64,000 nucleotides of DNA, from contig JBJKUL010000001.1 of assembly GCA_045563135.1 (NCBI GenBank), forward strand, positions 806,001 to 870,000, read 5' to 3'. Position numbers and translations under genes: made by a program. Every line of letters starts with the position of its first letter. Positions within the stretch are counted from its first letter, which is position 1. The notes under the pieces were generated by a model. The model did not search any database. It was not told the DNA's origin and worked only from the letters and a program-made list of their open reading frames with translations. Shown here in pieces: positions 26,655 through 34,284 of the stretch. The stretch is from Actinomarina sp002308095 (GTDB lineage Bacteria > Actinomycetota > Acidimicrobiia > Actinomarinales > Actinomarinaceae).

Positions 26655-27059
26655 GTGATAAAAGAATTTAGAAACTTTATTAACAGAGGAAATGTTGTTG
26701 AACTAGGAGTCGCATTTGTTATGGGTGCTTCATTTAAGTCTTTAGTAGATGTTTTTACTAAACGAGTAGTTGAACCTGTTATAGGATTATTAATTAATTT
26801 GCCAAATCTAGAAAATTTAGGTTTGTTTGGGGATGTAGATCCATCTTCTGGATTAAGGGCAGGCAGTGTTGGTGCATTTTTAGGCGAGATTATAAATTAT
26901 ACAATCATTGCATTTGTCATGTTTCTAGTCATCAAGGCATATAACCATTTTGAAGATATGGTCGTGGATGAAGAAACTGATGAAGTTGCCTCTGAATCTA
27001 AAGAGGTCATTCTATTAAAGGAAATTAGAGACGGCATTAATAACTTAAGTAATAAGTAA
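26655..27059 (+). CDS. mscL: Large-conductance mechanosensitive channel
   Basis: A pressure-release channel in the cytoplasmic membrane. The N-terminal helix IKEFRNFINRGNVVELGVAFVMGASFKSLVDVF contains the conserved gate segment, and residues about 15-40 and 75-95 are the two membrane helices. The C-terminal bundle ends with EVILLKEIRDGINN. It starts with GTG at 26655, preceded by AGGGAG at 26644-26649, a clear ribosome binding site. Length (134) is normal. It is followed 9 bases later by an ABC transporter on the same strand. Confidence 0.95.
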   Translation: MIKEFRNFINRGNVVELGVAFVMGASFKSLVDVFTKRVVEPVIGLLINLPNLENLGLFGDVDPSSGLRAGSVGAFLGEIINYTIIAFVMFLVIKAYNHFEDMVVDEETDEVASESKEVILLKEIRDGINNLSNK

Positions 27060-27068
27060 TCTAAAAGA

Positions 27069-28841
27069 GTGAAACAAAATAGTTTAAAAAATCTTTATCT
27101 CTATTCAAAAGAACAAGAAACTAAAGTTCGTCGAGGAATAGTTTATTCCATTCTCAACAAACTTTTTGACTTAGCTCCCCCCGTTCTCATTGGAGTTGCA
27201 ATAGATATTGTTGTAGAGGGTTCTGATTCTTTCCTAGGTAGCTTGGGAATTTTAGACAGAAGAAGGCAATTAGTAGTTCTAGCTTTTTTAACTTTTGCAA
27301 TTTGGGCAATGGAATCACTTTTTGACTATTTGGCAGCAGTAACGTGGAGAAATATTTCACAGGATGTAGAACATAGCTTAAGAACAGATGCATTTAAAAA
27401 TGTTCTAGGTCTAGATTTACAATATTTTGAAAATAAATCATCCGGAAGGTTAATGGCTGTATTAAATGATGATGTAAACCAGTTAGAAAAATTTTTAGAT
27501 ACCGGTGCAAATAAACTATTACAAACAATCACTACAGTCATTGTCATTGGTGGGACCTTTTTGTATATTTCACCACTGATTGCAATATTTGCTTTTATAC
27601 CTATACCTGTGATAATTTTTGGTTCATTTAGATTTACTAAAACCATAGCTTCTAGATACACAAGAATTAGAGATGCAATTGAAACATTGAATGCAAATTT
27701 ATCAAACTCTCTTTCAGGAATACTTACAGTTAAGAGTTTTAATCGAGAAGAAAGAGAATTTATACGCATAAGTGATTCTTCTGTCGAAGTAAAAAGTGCA
27801 AACTACCATGCAATTCGTCTATCTGCCGCTTTTATACCAATTATTCGTATAGCTATTCTATTTGGTTTTACAGCGACCCTTTTAATTGGGGGTTTTATGG
27901 CTTTAGAAGGCGATATAAATGTAGCCATGTATTCAGTACTTTTGTTTATTACTCAAAGGTTACTGTGGCCACTTACCGAACTCGGTGATACTTTTGATTT
28001 ATATCAACGGGCAATGGCTTCTTTTAGGCGTATAAATACTTTAAAAAATACTCAACCTGAAATAAAAAATGGTGATATCGAAAGTAATGGGATTAACGAG
28101 AAAATTCAACTTAAAAAAGTTAACTTTTCATATGTTGAAGATTTTCCAGTATTGAATGATGTGTCTTTATCAATACAAAAAGGTAGCACGACAGCAATTG
28201 TAGGAAGTACTGGATCTGGTAAGTCAACATTAATAAAATTACTTCTTAGGCTTTATGATGTTGACTCTGGACAGATTATGTTCGACGACGCTGACATAAA
28301 GGATTTAGAAGTACACTCTCTTAGAAAAAATATAGGTCTTGTTAGTCAGGATATATTTTTATTTGAAGGAACTGTTTTTGATAATATTGCTTATGGAAAT
28401 CTTGATGCTACAGAGGAAGAAATATGGCAAGCAGCAAAATTATCAGAATCAGATGAATTTATAAACCTTCTTCCAAATAAAAAAGACACTGTCGTGGGAG
28501 AAAGAGGTCAGAAACTATCCGGTGGACAAAGACAAAGGATATCTATAGCAAGAGCCATACTTAAAAATCCTGAAATTTTAATACTAGATGAAGCAACATC
28601 TGCAGTTGATAATGAAACAGAGGCAGCAATTCAAAGATCTCTAGACACCTTAAAAGATGGTCGAACAGTTGTTGCTATTGCTCATCGTCTATCAACCATT
28701 AGAAATGCAGATATCATTTATGTGCTTGAAAAGGGAGAAATCGTTGAAAGCGGCACACATGATGAACTTGTTAATCTTAAAAAGGTTTATGCCAATCTTT
28801 GGAATGTCCAGACTGGTAAAAAGTTTAATTCAAAACTTTAG
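27069..28841 (+). CDS. ABC transporter, fused permease and ATPase (ABCB/MsbA type)
   Basis: A half-transporter exporter that should work as a homodimer. The N-terminal membrane domain (about residues 20-320) has six predicted helices. The ATPase domain carries Walker A VGSTGSGKSTLIKLL, the Q-loop SQDIFLF, signature LSGGQRQRISIARAIL, Walker B ILILDEATSAVD and the switch IAHRLSTI. Substrate cannot be told from sequence; lipid or drug export is usual for the group. GTG start at 27069, 9 bases after mscL. Its end overlaps the convergent lhgO by 17 bases. Confidence 0.94.
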   Translation: MKQNSLKNLYLYSKEQETKVRRGIVYSILNKLFDLAPPVLIGVAIDIVVEGSDSFLGSLGILDRRRQLVVLAFLTFAIWAMESLFDYLAAVTWRNISQDVEHSLRTDAFKNVLGLDLQYFENKSSGRLMAVLNDDVNQLEKFLDTGANKLLQTITTVIVIGGTFLYISPLIAIFAFIPIPVIIFGSFRFTKTIASRYTRIRDAIETLNANLSNSLSGILTVKSFNREEREFIRISDSSVEVKSANYHAIRLSAAFIPIIRIAILFGFTATLLIGGFMALEGDINVAMYSVLLFITQRLLWPLTELGDTFDLYQRAMASFRRINTLKNTQPEIKNGDIESNGINEKIQLKKVNFSYVEDFPVLNDVSLSIQKGSTTAIVGSTGSGKSTLIKLLLRLYDVDSGQIMFDDADIKDLEVHSLRKNIGLVSQDIFLFEGTVFDNIAYGNLDATEEEIWQAAKLSESDEFINLLPNKKDTVVGERGQKLSGGQRQRISIARAILKNPEILILDEATSAVDNETEAAIQRSLDTLKDGRTVVAIAHRLSTIRNADIIYVLEKGEIVESGTHDELVNLKKVYANLWNVQTGKKFNSKL

Positions 28842-30012
28842 AGGCTATATATTCACCGATAGCAAGGGATGCTGTAGCTGCAGGACTTGGAGCATTGAGC
28901 ACATGCAGAGATTGAGTTCCTTCCTCAAATAAGAAATCGTCAAGTAAATCTCCTTTCTCAGATACTGCTTGAGCCCTAACACCAGAAGGTCTTTGAAGTA
29001 AATCATTTGCTTGTATTCCAGGAAGTAATTTATTTACTTCTTTAACAAATGCTGTTTTATTTAGGGACCTATACATTTCACTAATCCCTGTTTTAAAATA
29101 TCTACCACCTAACTTAACCATCCCTTTGTAGGTAATGGTCTCTAATGTTTGGAATAAATTGAATTTACTCCAAGAATATCCTTCTCTTGAAAAAGCAAGT
29201 ACTGCATTTGGGCCAACTTCTATTCTTCCATCAACTGTTTTAGTTAAATGGATACCCAAAAATGGCAGGTCTGGATCAGCTATGGGGTAGATCATATTAT
29301 TGAGAAGGTGTGTTTTTTGATTAACAATTTCATAATATTCCCCTCTGAAAGGAATAATTTGTACTTTTGGATTAAGACCATCAAGTTTTGCAACTTTATC
29401 TGAAAATAATCCTGCACAATTTATCAGAAAATCTCCTGCAAATGTTTGTTTTTTACTACTAACTAACTTTGAATCTTGCTCATCTTTGATATCGATTATT
29501 TCTTGAAAATATTCAATCTCGCCTCCACTTTCTTTAAAAGTAAGGGCCATCATCTCTGTGACAACCTTATAATCTACAACGCCTGCTTGAGGTACAAATA
29601 ATCCCTGAAGAATTTTAGAGTTGGGTTCTTTATCGATCAATGCACTATCTTTTATAACCTCAACACCATTCATCTCTAAAGATTTAGCACGTTCATAAAG
29701 AGACTCTATTTTATGTATATCCTCATCGACAACAATTTTTCCTTCTAGTCTGTATGGTATTTTTTTTAAATTTAAGAATTCAAGCATTAATTCTCTTCCT
29801 CGAATACAGAGATTAGATTTAAATGAGTTAGGTTTGTAATAAATTCCAGAGTGCAAGACACCTGAATTTCTACCTGATTGATGAAGGGCTACATCTTTTT
29901 CTTTTTCAAGAATAAGTACTTTTTTATTAGCTTCTTGTAATTTTAAGGCAGTAGATAGTCCAACTATGCCACCGCCGATTACAATGTAATCAAATTTTTT
30001 ACTACTTCTCAT
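28825..30012 (-). CDS. lhgO: L-2-hydroxyglutarate oxidase
   Basis: An FAD-dependent oxidase of the DAO superfamily that converts L-2-hydroxyglutarate to 2-oxoglutarate. The FAD-binding motif VIGGGIVGLSTALKLQ is at residues 10-25, followed by the LhgO-typical HQSGRNSGVLHSGIYYKPNSFK and CIRGRELMLEF. Later come INCAGLFSD and PFRGEYYEI, and the C-terminal block LLQRPSGVRAQAVSEKGDL. Length (395) fits. It lies next to the tmRNA gene on the same strand and overlaps the ABC transporter by 17 bases at its 3' end. Confidence 0.93.
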   Translation of the reverse strand: MRSSKKFDYIVIGGGIVGLSTALKLQEANKKVLILEKEKDVALHQSGRNSGVLHSGIYYKPNSFKSNLCIRGRELMLEFLNLKKIPYRLEGKIVVDEDIHKIESLYERAKSLEMNGVEVIKDSALIDKEPNSKILQGLFVPQAGVVDYKVVTEMMALTFKESGGEIEYFQEIIDIKDEQDSKLVSSKKQTFAGDFLINCAGLFSDKVAKLDGLNPKVQIIPFRGEYYEIVNQKTHLLNNMIYPIADPDLPFLGIHLTKTVDGRIEVGPNAVLAFSREGYSWSKFNLFQTLETITYKGMVKLGGRYFKTGISEMYRSLNKTAFVKEVNKLLPGIQANDLLQRPSGVRAQAVSEKGDLLDDFLFEEGTQSLHVLNAPSPAATASLAIGEYIASKVLN

Positions 30013-30014
30013 TC

Positions 30015-30354
30015 TGGTGGAGGTGCGGGGAGTCGAACCCCGGTCCTTTTAAGCTACCTAACAGCTTCTCCGAGCGCATCTGGTGTTAATACTTTTGAGA
30101 AAGACACCAGAGACATTTCCTCAAAAGTTTTCTACCTTTGTCTTAAAAGTTAATCGGTAGCTTAACTTAGCATCCCACATTTCGACGCCGATACTATCCG
30201 AGGTGGGAGCCCCGATAGTCGACGAGTCGCATTAAGCGGCTAAAGCCAATTTAGGTTTGGCAGTTATATTGTTTTCCTACGTTTTTAACGAGGCCCTAGG
30301 TCCCTCGGCTCGCTACTGAGAGACTCACTTCAAAGTCGAAGCCAGTTCACCCCC
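30015..30354 (-). ncRNA. ssrA: Transfer-messenger RNA
   Basis: A 340-base tmRNA on the minus strand. The 5' acceptor GGGGGTG (from 30354) is followed by AACTGGCTTCGAC, and the 3' end is a T arm (GGGGTTCGACTCCCC) followed by GCACCTCCACCA, with CCA encoded at 30017-30015. The tag reading frame ends in TAA at 30234-30232 and encodes a C-terminus ...AKPKLALAA, the LAA end recognised by ClpXP. Counting back gives ENNITAKPKLALAA with resume codon GAA near 30276 (inferred). Its partner smpB lies 7 kb away. Confidence 0.96.
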
Positions 30355-30378
30355 ATACAACTATTATGGTTATAAAAT

Positions 30379-30402
30379 TATACTTAACCAAGGTAATTTA
30401 TG
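30379..30402 (+). promoter_or_regulatory. Promoter -10 and ribosome binding site of the unnamed gene at 30400
   Basis: TATACT at 30379-30384 is a good -10 hexamer, followed by AAGG at 30390-30393 and the ATG at 30400, so the transcript has a short leader of roughly 10 bases. The site lies directly behind the tmRNA 5' end on the other strand. Confidence 0.5.
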
Positions 30403-31047
30403 AAAATACAAGGAAATGATTTCACATTAGGTTCTGTGCTTAATGTCGAATTAAATAGTGAAGATAACGAGGGTCTTGTTTACATACCAAAAAACTTAGG
30501 TTTACATCTAGAAATTGAAAACTATTTTGGAAAAATCATTATTAATAATCTAAAGATAGAGGTTAAAGAAGATGAGTTCTCTCTGACTAAAAAGGGCTTA
30601 GAGGCCTCTACCTCTTCTTTGGATATTAAGCTTCTTGACAGATATCTCTTTAAAATTCTTGGTGATAAATCGGGAATTGCACACTCACCCTACGATTATT
30701 TTTTATCACACGACTTTACTAGTTTTGAAAAAGGTAGGAGGCTTACAGACATAGATTGGGCTTTGTTTGCATCCTTGTATATTTTTGCTTGTAACGTACT
30801 ACCAGAATCAGTAAAGGTAGAGCTTTCTCTTGCAAAAGAGTTAAGAATTTCTGAGCAAAATTTCAAGCGTTTTCTAAAAAAACTGCCTAAGACCATTTTT
30901 CGTAAAAATGAAAATCTTGAATCACGTGGCGGAAATTTAACTTTTGAAGCTGAGGAATTAATTCTTTCAAAACTCTCTACAGAGAATAAGACATTGTTTG
31001 AAGAAAGTCCCTTTCTTAAGTTTTACTCAGGTTCAGATTTGGCCTGA
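30400..31047 (+). CDS. Protein of unknown function
   Basis: I do not recognise this 215-residue protein. There is no signal peptide or membrane segment. The N-terminal half is beta-rich and acidic (GLVYIPKNLGLHLEIENYFGKIIIN, LKIEVKEDEF). A SHDFTSFEKGRRLTDIDWALFASLYIFAC stretch follows, then a helical basic part (LAKELRISEQNFKRFLKKLPKTIFRKNE) that could be a winged-helix-like fold, though I cannot show that. A good -10 and an AAGG site precede it. It is divergent from tmRNA and its 3' end overlaps the convergent PPOX gene by 25 bases. Confidence 0.75.
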   Translation: MKIQGNDFTLGSVLNVELNSEDNEGLVYIPKNLGLHLEIENYFGKIIINNLKIEVKEDEFSLTKKGLEASTSSLDIKLLDRYLFKILGDKSGIAHSPYDYFLSHDFTSFEKGRRLTDIDWALFASLYIFACNVLPESVKVELSLAKELRISEQNFKRFLKKLPKTIFRKNENLESRGGNLTFEAEELILSKLSTENKTLFEESPFLKFYSGSDLA

Positions 31048-31463
31048 GGTCTAACCATTGAATTCAACTTATTTATCTTAATCTTCCACATTTCTCTATC
31101 TTTAATCTGAGCTTCATCCCAACTCACATCTACGTCCCTGTTATAGGGGTGTCCTGTATACCTATTTGAGACTTTATCGATATGTTTATTTGCAGAATTG
31201 TCATCAATCACTTCTTCAACTTCTCCCCGTATTTCCCAACTTGAATACATCGCGTGTGGTTCAAAGATAACAAGAGATATATTGTTGTTATCACGAATGT
31301 TGTAAGTTTTCTGCCTACCTTTTTCTGTATTGATGATCAGATGATCGGCGAGATAGTCAATCCACATTAAATGGTTTTGAATCTCTTCATCGTTCATATG
31401 TGTTGCCATTGCACAGAAGGCATTTCCATTTATAGCTGCTTTTAATTCCTCAGGAAGTTGCAT
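31023..31463 (-). CDS. PPOX-class flavin/F420-type oxidoreductase
   Basis: A 146-residue split-barrel protein of the pyridoxamine-phosphate-oxidase-like superfamily. The pattern GNAFCAMATHMNDEEIQNHLMWIDYLADHLIINTEKGRQK (in parts) with NIRDNNNISLVIFEP and WEIRGEVEEVIDD matches the F420-dependent PPOX group common in Actinobacteria, where TxxKGRQK contacts the cofactor phosphate. The cofactor could be FMN or F420; F420 is plausible because cofD and cofE occur in this window. Substrate unknown. It is divergent from the selenoprotein gene with 30 bases between. Confidence 0.85.
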   Translation of the reverse strand: MQLPEELKAAINGNAFCAMATHMNDEEIQNHLMWIDYLADHLIINTEKGRQKTYNIRDNNNISLVIFEPHAMYSSWEIRGEVEEVIDDNSANKHIDKVSNRYTGHPYNRDVDVSWDEAQIKDREMWKIKINKLNSMVRPQAKSEPE

Positions 31464-31493
31464 AAAGATAATTTTAAAGCAAAAATATAAGAT

Positions 31494-32057
31494 ATGGCAT
31501 TTATTAACATCTTTAATTTTGAAGACTCATCTGGTTTGTTGAAAAAAGAATATGAAAAAGGTATGCGAAGGGCTGGTCGTATATGGAAGATATTAACAAT
31601 TCAATCTCAAACACCAGAAATTTTACAGGATTCAATGAGATTATATGGATCTACTATGTATGGAAATTCTAAAATAAGTAGATTTGATCGTGAACTTTTA
31701 GCTGTGGTTACTTCAATAGCAAATGAATGTGAATACTGAGTACGTTCACATCTATATGATCTCCGGTCGGAGACAGAAAACCAACAACTTGTAGACGAAA
31801 TTGCTGAAAATTGGAAAAATAGTTCACTTACTGAAGTTCAAACAGCAATGTGCCTATTCGCAGAAAAATTAACTCTACAGCCAAGCACTATATCAAAGCT
31901 AGATATTGAAAATCTCTCTAATTTTAATTTGAGTGATAAAGAAATATCAGAGATTGTTCAAATTGTCTCATATTTTAATTACATAAATCGTGTAGCTGAT
32001 GGCTTAGGACTTGAGCCAGAGACGTTTATTGACAAAAAAGGCTACGAAATTAATTAG
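31494..32057 (+). CDS. AhpD-like / peroxidase-related selenoprotein with CxxU active site (TGA = selenocysteine)
   Basis: The frame is open for 187 residues if TGA at 31737-31739 is read as selenocysteine (residue 82). It belongs to the carboxymuconolactone-decarboxylase/AhpD superfamily, peroxidase-related branch: RAGRIWKILTIQSQTPEILQDSMRLYGSTM, FDRELLAVVTSIANECEY-U-VRSHLYDLRSET. Family members have CEYC plus a His at the same place, so Cys79 and Sec82 form a CxxU redox pair with His86 nearby. The sequence after the TGA continues the family without a break to NYINRVADGLGLEPETF and stops at TAA 32055-32057. A bacterial SECIS hairpin lies 25 bases after the TGA. Reading the TGA as stop would split it into two useless pieces of 81 and about 69 residues. 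Substrate unknown; peroxide or disulfide reduction is likely. Confidence 0.92.
31757..31775 (+). promoter_or_regulatory. Bacterial SECIS element
   Basis: Hairpin TG-A-TCTCC-GGTC-GGAGA-CA: five perfect pairs at the top, a bulged A at 31759, then two more pairs. The loop GGTC begins 25 bases after the TGA and starts with two Gs. Known bacterial SECIS elements have a small apical loop with a G in its first bases, 16-37 bases after the UGA, and the E. coli fdhF loop also contains GGUC. SelB should bind it. Confidence 0.88.
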
Positions 32058-32080
32058 ATAACTTTTAGAGTTTTTTCCTC

Positions 32081-32095
32081 TAAAATTAAGTAATG
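32081..32095 (+). promoter_or_regulatory. -10 hexamer of an apparently leaderless mRNA
   Basis: TAAAAT at 32081-32086 stands exactly six bases before the ATG at 32093, so transcription should begin at or next to the start codon. No Shine-Dalgarno sequence precedes the gene. The -35 is not recognisable. Confidence 0.4.
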
Positions 32096-33256
32096 AATAG
32101 TAAAACACAATTGTCTCTTCTTTTTATTTTCTTGGCAGTAGTATCTATTTCTGCATTCTCTTATTTTTCAAATTCTGATGATGAAATTACAACAATTATT
32201 GAGACTGTTCCTGAAGAAGAAATAATTGAGGAAGAAAGTACAACAACGACTCTCCTTATCGAAGAATTTCCATTTCTAGATGTAAGCCTTCAAGATTTTA
32301 TTAGTGAAGTATATGGAGCAAATATTATCAACTGTAAAACTAAAATTGAACTTGCCTACTCTGAACCAGAGTGCTTAAAAGATACTTATGAAGCAAATTT
32401 GTTAATTCTTAATGAGAAAAATACGTTCACAAATCAAGCTCAAACAGCTAAAGACTTTTTAATTAAAAATAGAGAAACTTTAACTCAAAGTAATATCAAT
32501 AAGCTCTTAGAAGTAATTGAATACACAACATTAATTTATAACCTGGAAGAACAAACAATACTCCTAGACTCTCTATATAAAGAGCGATTTAATTCAAATA
32601 TTAAAAGAACTGCTATTTTTGCTACTCCTGATGAAATTCTACAAGCACAAGTAATTTCCTATAACTTCTTAAAAAGTGGATGTATAAATAGAGAGTTAGT
32701 GAATAGTGAGGATGAGTGGATATTTCCTACAGAGATTTCTCAAAAAGATGAAGACAAAATAAATTTCGCATTAAAAGTTGAATCTATCCTACCTGTTGGA
32801 CCAGAGTGTCTAGGTAAATTAATTAACTCTATACTAAATGACTCGAGAGGTTGGAAAAATATTACTGAAAAGGATTTCCTGCTTGTTAATGAAGAAGATG
32901 CAGATTTTACATTTATTTTTGCTTCACCTGAAAAAACTGATGAGCTGTGTGCTCCATTAGAAACAAACGGTATTTATTCATGTAGAAATGAAGAGCAGGT
33001 AGTTATTAATTACTTCCGCTGGGAAAATGGTGCGGCTGACTTTGGAACAGATCTTAAAACATACAGGTTATATCTTATTAATCATGAGACTGGTCACATA
33101 TTAGGGTGGGGCCATACAGGTTGCCCAAAAGAAGGAGCAATCGCTCCAGTTATGATGCAACAAAGCAAAACAACGGATGGTTGCCAACCATACGGTTGGC
33201 CACTGTATGAAATAATTGATATGAAGTACTCGTTGGATACGTTTGTTTCAGATTGA
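32093..33256 (+). CDS. Secreted DUF3152-like protein with metzincin zinc motif
   Basis: A 387-residue protein with an N-terminal signal or anchor (LSLLFIFLAVVSISAFSYF), an acidic linker with ESTTTT, a middle region with paired cysteines and a C-terminal DUF3152-type domain. Residues 331-341 read HETGHILGWGH, the full HExxHxxGxxH metzincin site, in the DUF3152 context INHETGHILGWGHTGCP ... APVMMQQS ... DGCQPYGWP. The methionines of VMMQQS may provide the Met-turn. DUF3152 is a mainly actinobacterial envelope family of unproven activity. The ATG sits six bases after a -10 hexamer. It follows the selenoprotein gene by 35 bases on the same strand. Confidence 0.88.
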   Translation: MNSKTQLSLLFIFLAVVSISAFSYFSNSDDEITTIIETVPEEEIIEEESTTTTLLIEEFPFLDVSLQDFISEVYGANIINCKTKIELAYSEPECLKDTYEANLLILNEKNTFTNQAQTAKDFLIKNRETLTQSNINKLLEVIEYTTLIYNLEEQTILLDSLYKERFNSNIKRTAIFATPDEILQAQVISYNFLKSGCINRELVNSEDEWIFPTEISQKDEDKINFALKVESILPVGPECLGKLINSILNDSRGWKNITEKDFLLVNEEDADFTFIFASPEKTDELCAPLETNGIYSCRNEEQVVINYFRWENGAADFGTDLKTYRLYLINHETGHILGWGHTGCPKEGAIAPVMMQQSKTTDGCQPYGWPLYEIIDMKYSLDTFVSD

Positions 33257-33336
33257 GGATGATTAAGTTAGTTTGGTGCCAGCCTAAAACAACTAAATCG
33301 TAATTTAATTATGCTCTCAAATTATTTCTATGACAA

Positions 33337-34284
33337 CTAGTTTTTTTGAAATTCTTTTCCATTGACTGAAGTAGTAATATCGCCATCTAATATACTTTGT
33401 ACATTTTTAACGGTATCTGTTCCAGCTTTTAACTGTGCTTCTCTAGTTGATGCACCAAGATGAGGTAACGTGATTGCATCTGACTCTGTAAGTGATGTTG
33501 TGTATTCGGGAGGTTCATTTTCATATACGTCTAAAGCTGCGGAAAATAATTTTCCCTCTTCAACAAGTTTGTAAACCTCAGACTCATCAATCACACCTCC
33601 CCTTGATGTATTAATGACTATTGAATCTTGTTTCATTAGTGCTAGCTTTTCTTTCGATATTAAATTTATTGTTTCTTTATTTTTAACAACATGTAGGGAA
33701 ACAATGTCTGCCTCTTTCAAAAGCTCATCGAGTTCTTTTTTTGTTTCTTTTTCGGTTGATTCTTCGACATAGGGATCAAAGAAAATGATATCCATACCAA
33801 AACCATGCATTCTTTCAGCCACTAAACGTGCAACTCTTCCAAAACCAACGAATCCAAGCGTCTTTCCATATAGTTCTATCCCTGTCAATGCTGCCCTATC
33901 CCACTTTTTCGACTTAAGGGTATTATTTCCTTTGATAAGGTTTCTAGCTGCGGCAATGATTAGACCTACAGTTAACTCTGCTACTGAAATTATATTTGAC
34001 TCCGGAGAATTTGTTACATGAATACCTTTTTTAGTAGCTTCACTGATATCAACATTATCGAGACCAACTCCGCATCTAGCGATAACTTTCAAATTTTTTG
34101 CTGCATCAATAACTTCTTTGTCTATTGAAGAAGCGCTTCTAATAAACACTAGCTCGGCATCTACTATTTCACTAAGGAGCTTATCTCTTTTATTGTCTTC
34201 AGCAGATATATCTACACAACTACCCATTTTGGTTAATTGTTCTAATGCTATCGAGTCGAGTTTATCGCAAATTAAAATTTTCAT
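33337..34284 (-). CDS. serA: D-3-phosphoglycerate dehydrogenase, short form
   Basis: First step of serine synthesis from 3-phosphoglycerate. The D-2-hydroxyacid dehydrogenase fold is clear: VIARCGVGLDNVDISEATKKG, the NAD-binding LGFVGFGRVARLVAERMHGFG (about residues 144-164), INTSRGGVIDESEV with its catalytic Arg, the Glu of DVYENEPP and LPHLGASTREAQ with the catalytic His. At 315 residues it lacks the C-terminal regulatory and ACT domains of long SerA, so Ser feedback through ACT is absent. A related hydroxyacid dehydrogenase cannot be fully excluded. It overlaps the phosphatase gene by 4 bases. Confidence 0.85.
   Translation of the reverse strand: MKILICDKLDSIALEQLTKMGSCVDISAEDNKRDKLLSEIVDAELVFIRSASSIDKEVIDAAKNLKVIARCGVGLDNVDISEATKKGIHVTNSPESNIISVAELTVGLIIAAARNLIKGNNTLKSKKWDRAALTGIELYGKTLGFVGFGRVARLVAERMHGFGMDIIFFDPYVEESTEKETKKELDELLKEADIVSLHVVKNKETINLISKEKLALMKQDSIVINTSRGGVIDESEVYKLVEEGKLFSAALDVYENEPPEYTTSLTESDAITLPHLGASTREAQLKAGTDTVKNVQSILDGDITTSVNGKEFQKN

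Noticed and set aside
27326..27769. 147-residue minus-strand open frame
   Set aside because: It is antisense to the membrane domain of the ABC transporter.
31494..31739. Stand-alone 81-residue gene ending at TGA 31739, with a second gene from 31848
   Set aside because: The two parts are in the same frame, together form one AhpD-like protein, and the TGA replaces a catalytic Cys in front of a SECIS hairpin.
33257..33336. Intrinsic terminator between the DUF3152 gene and serA
   Set aside because: I see only weak imperfect pairing around GGTGCCAGCC and no clear stem followed by a T-run on either strand.
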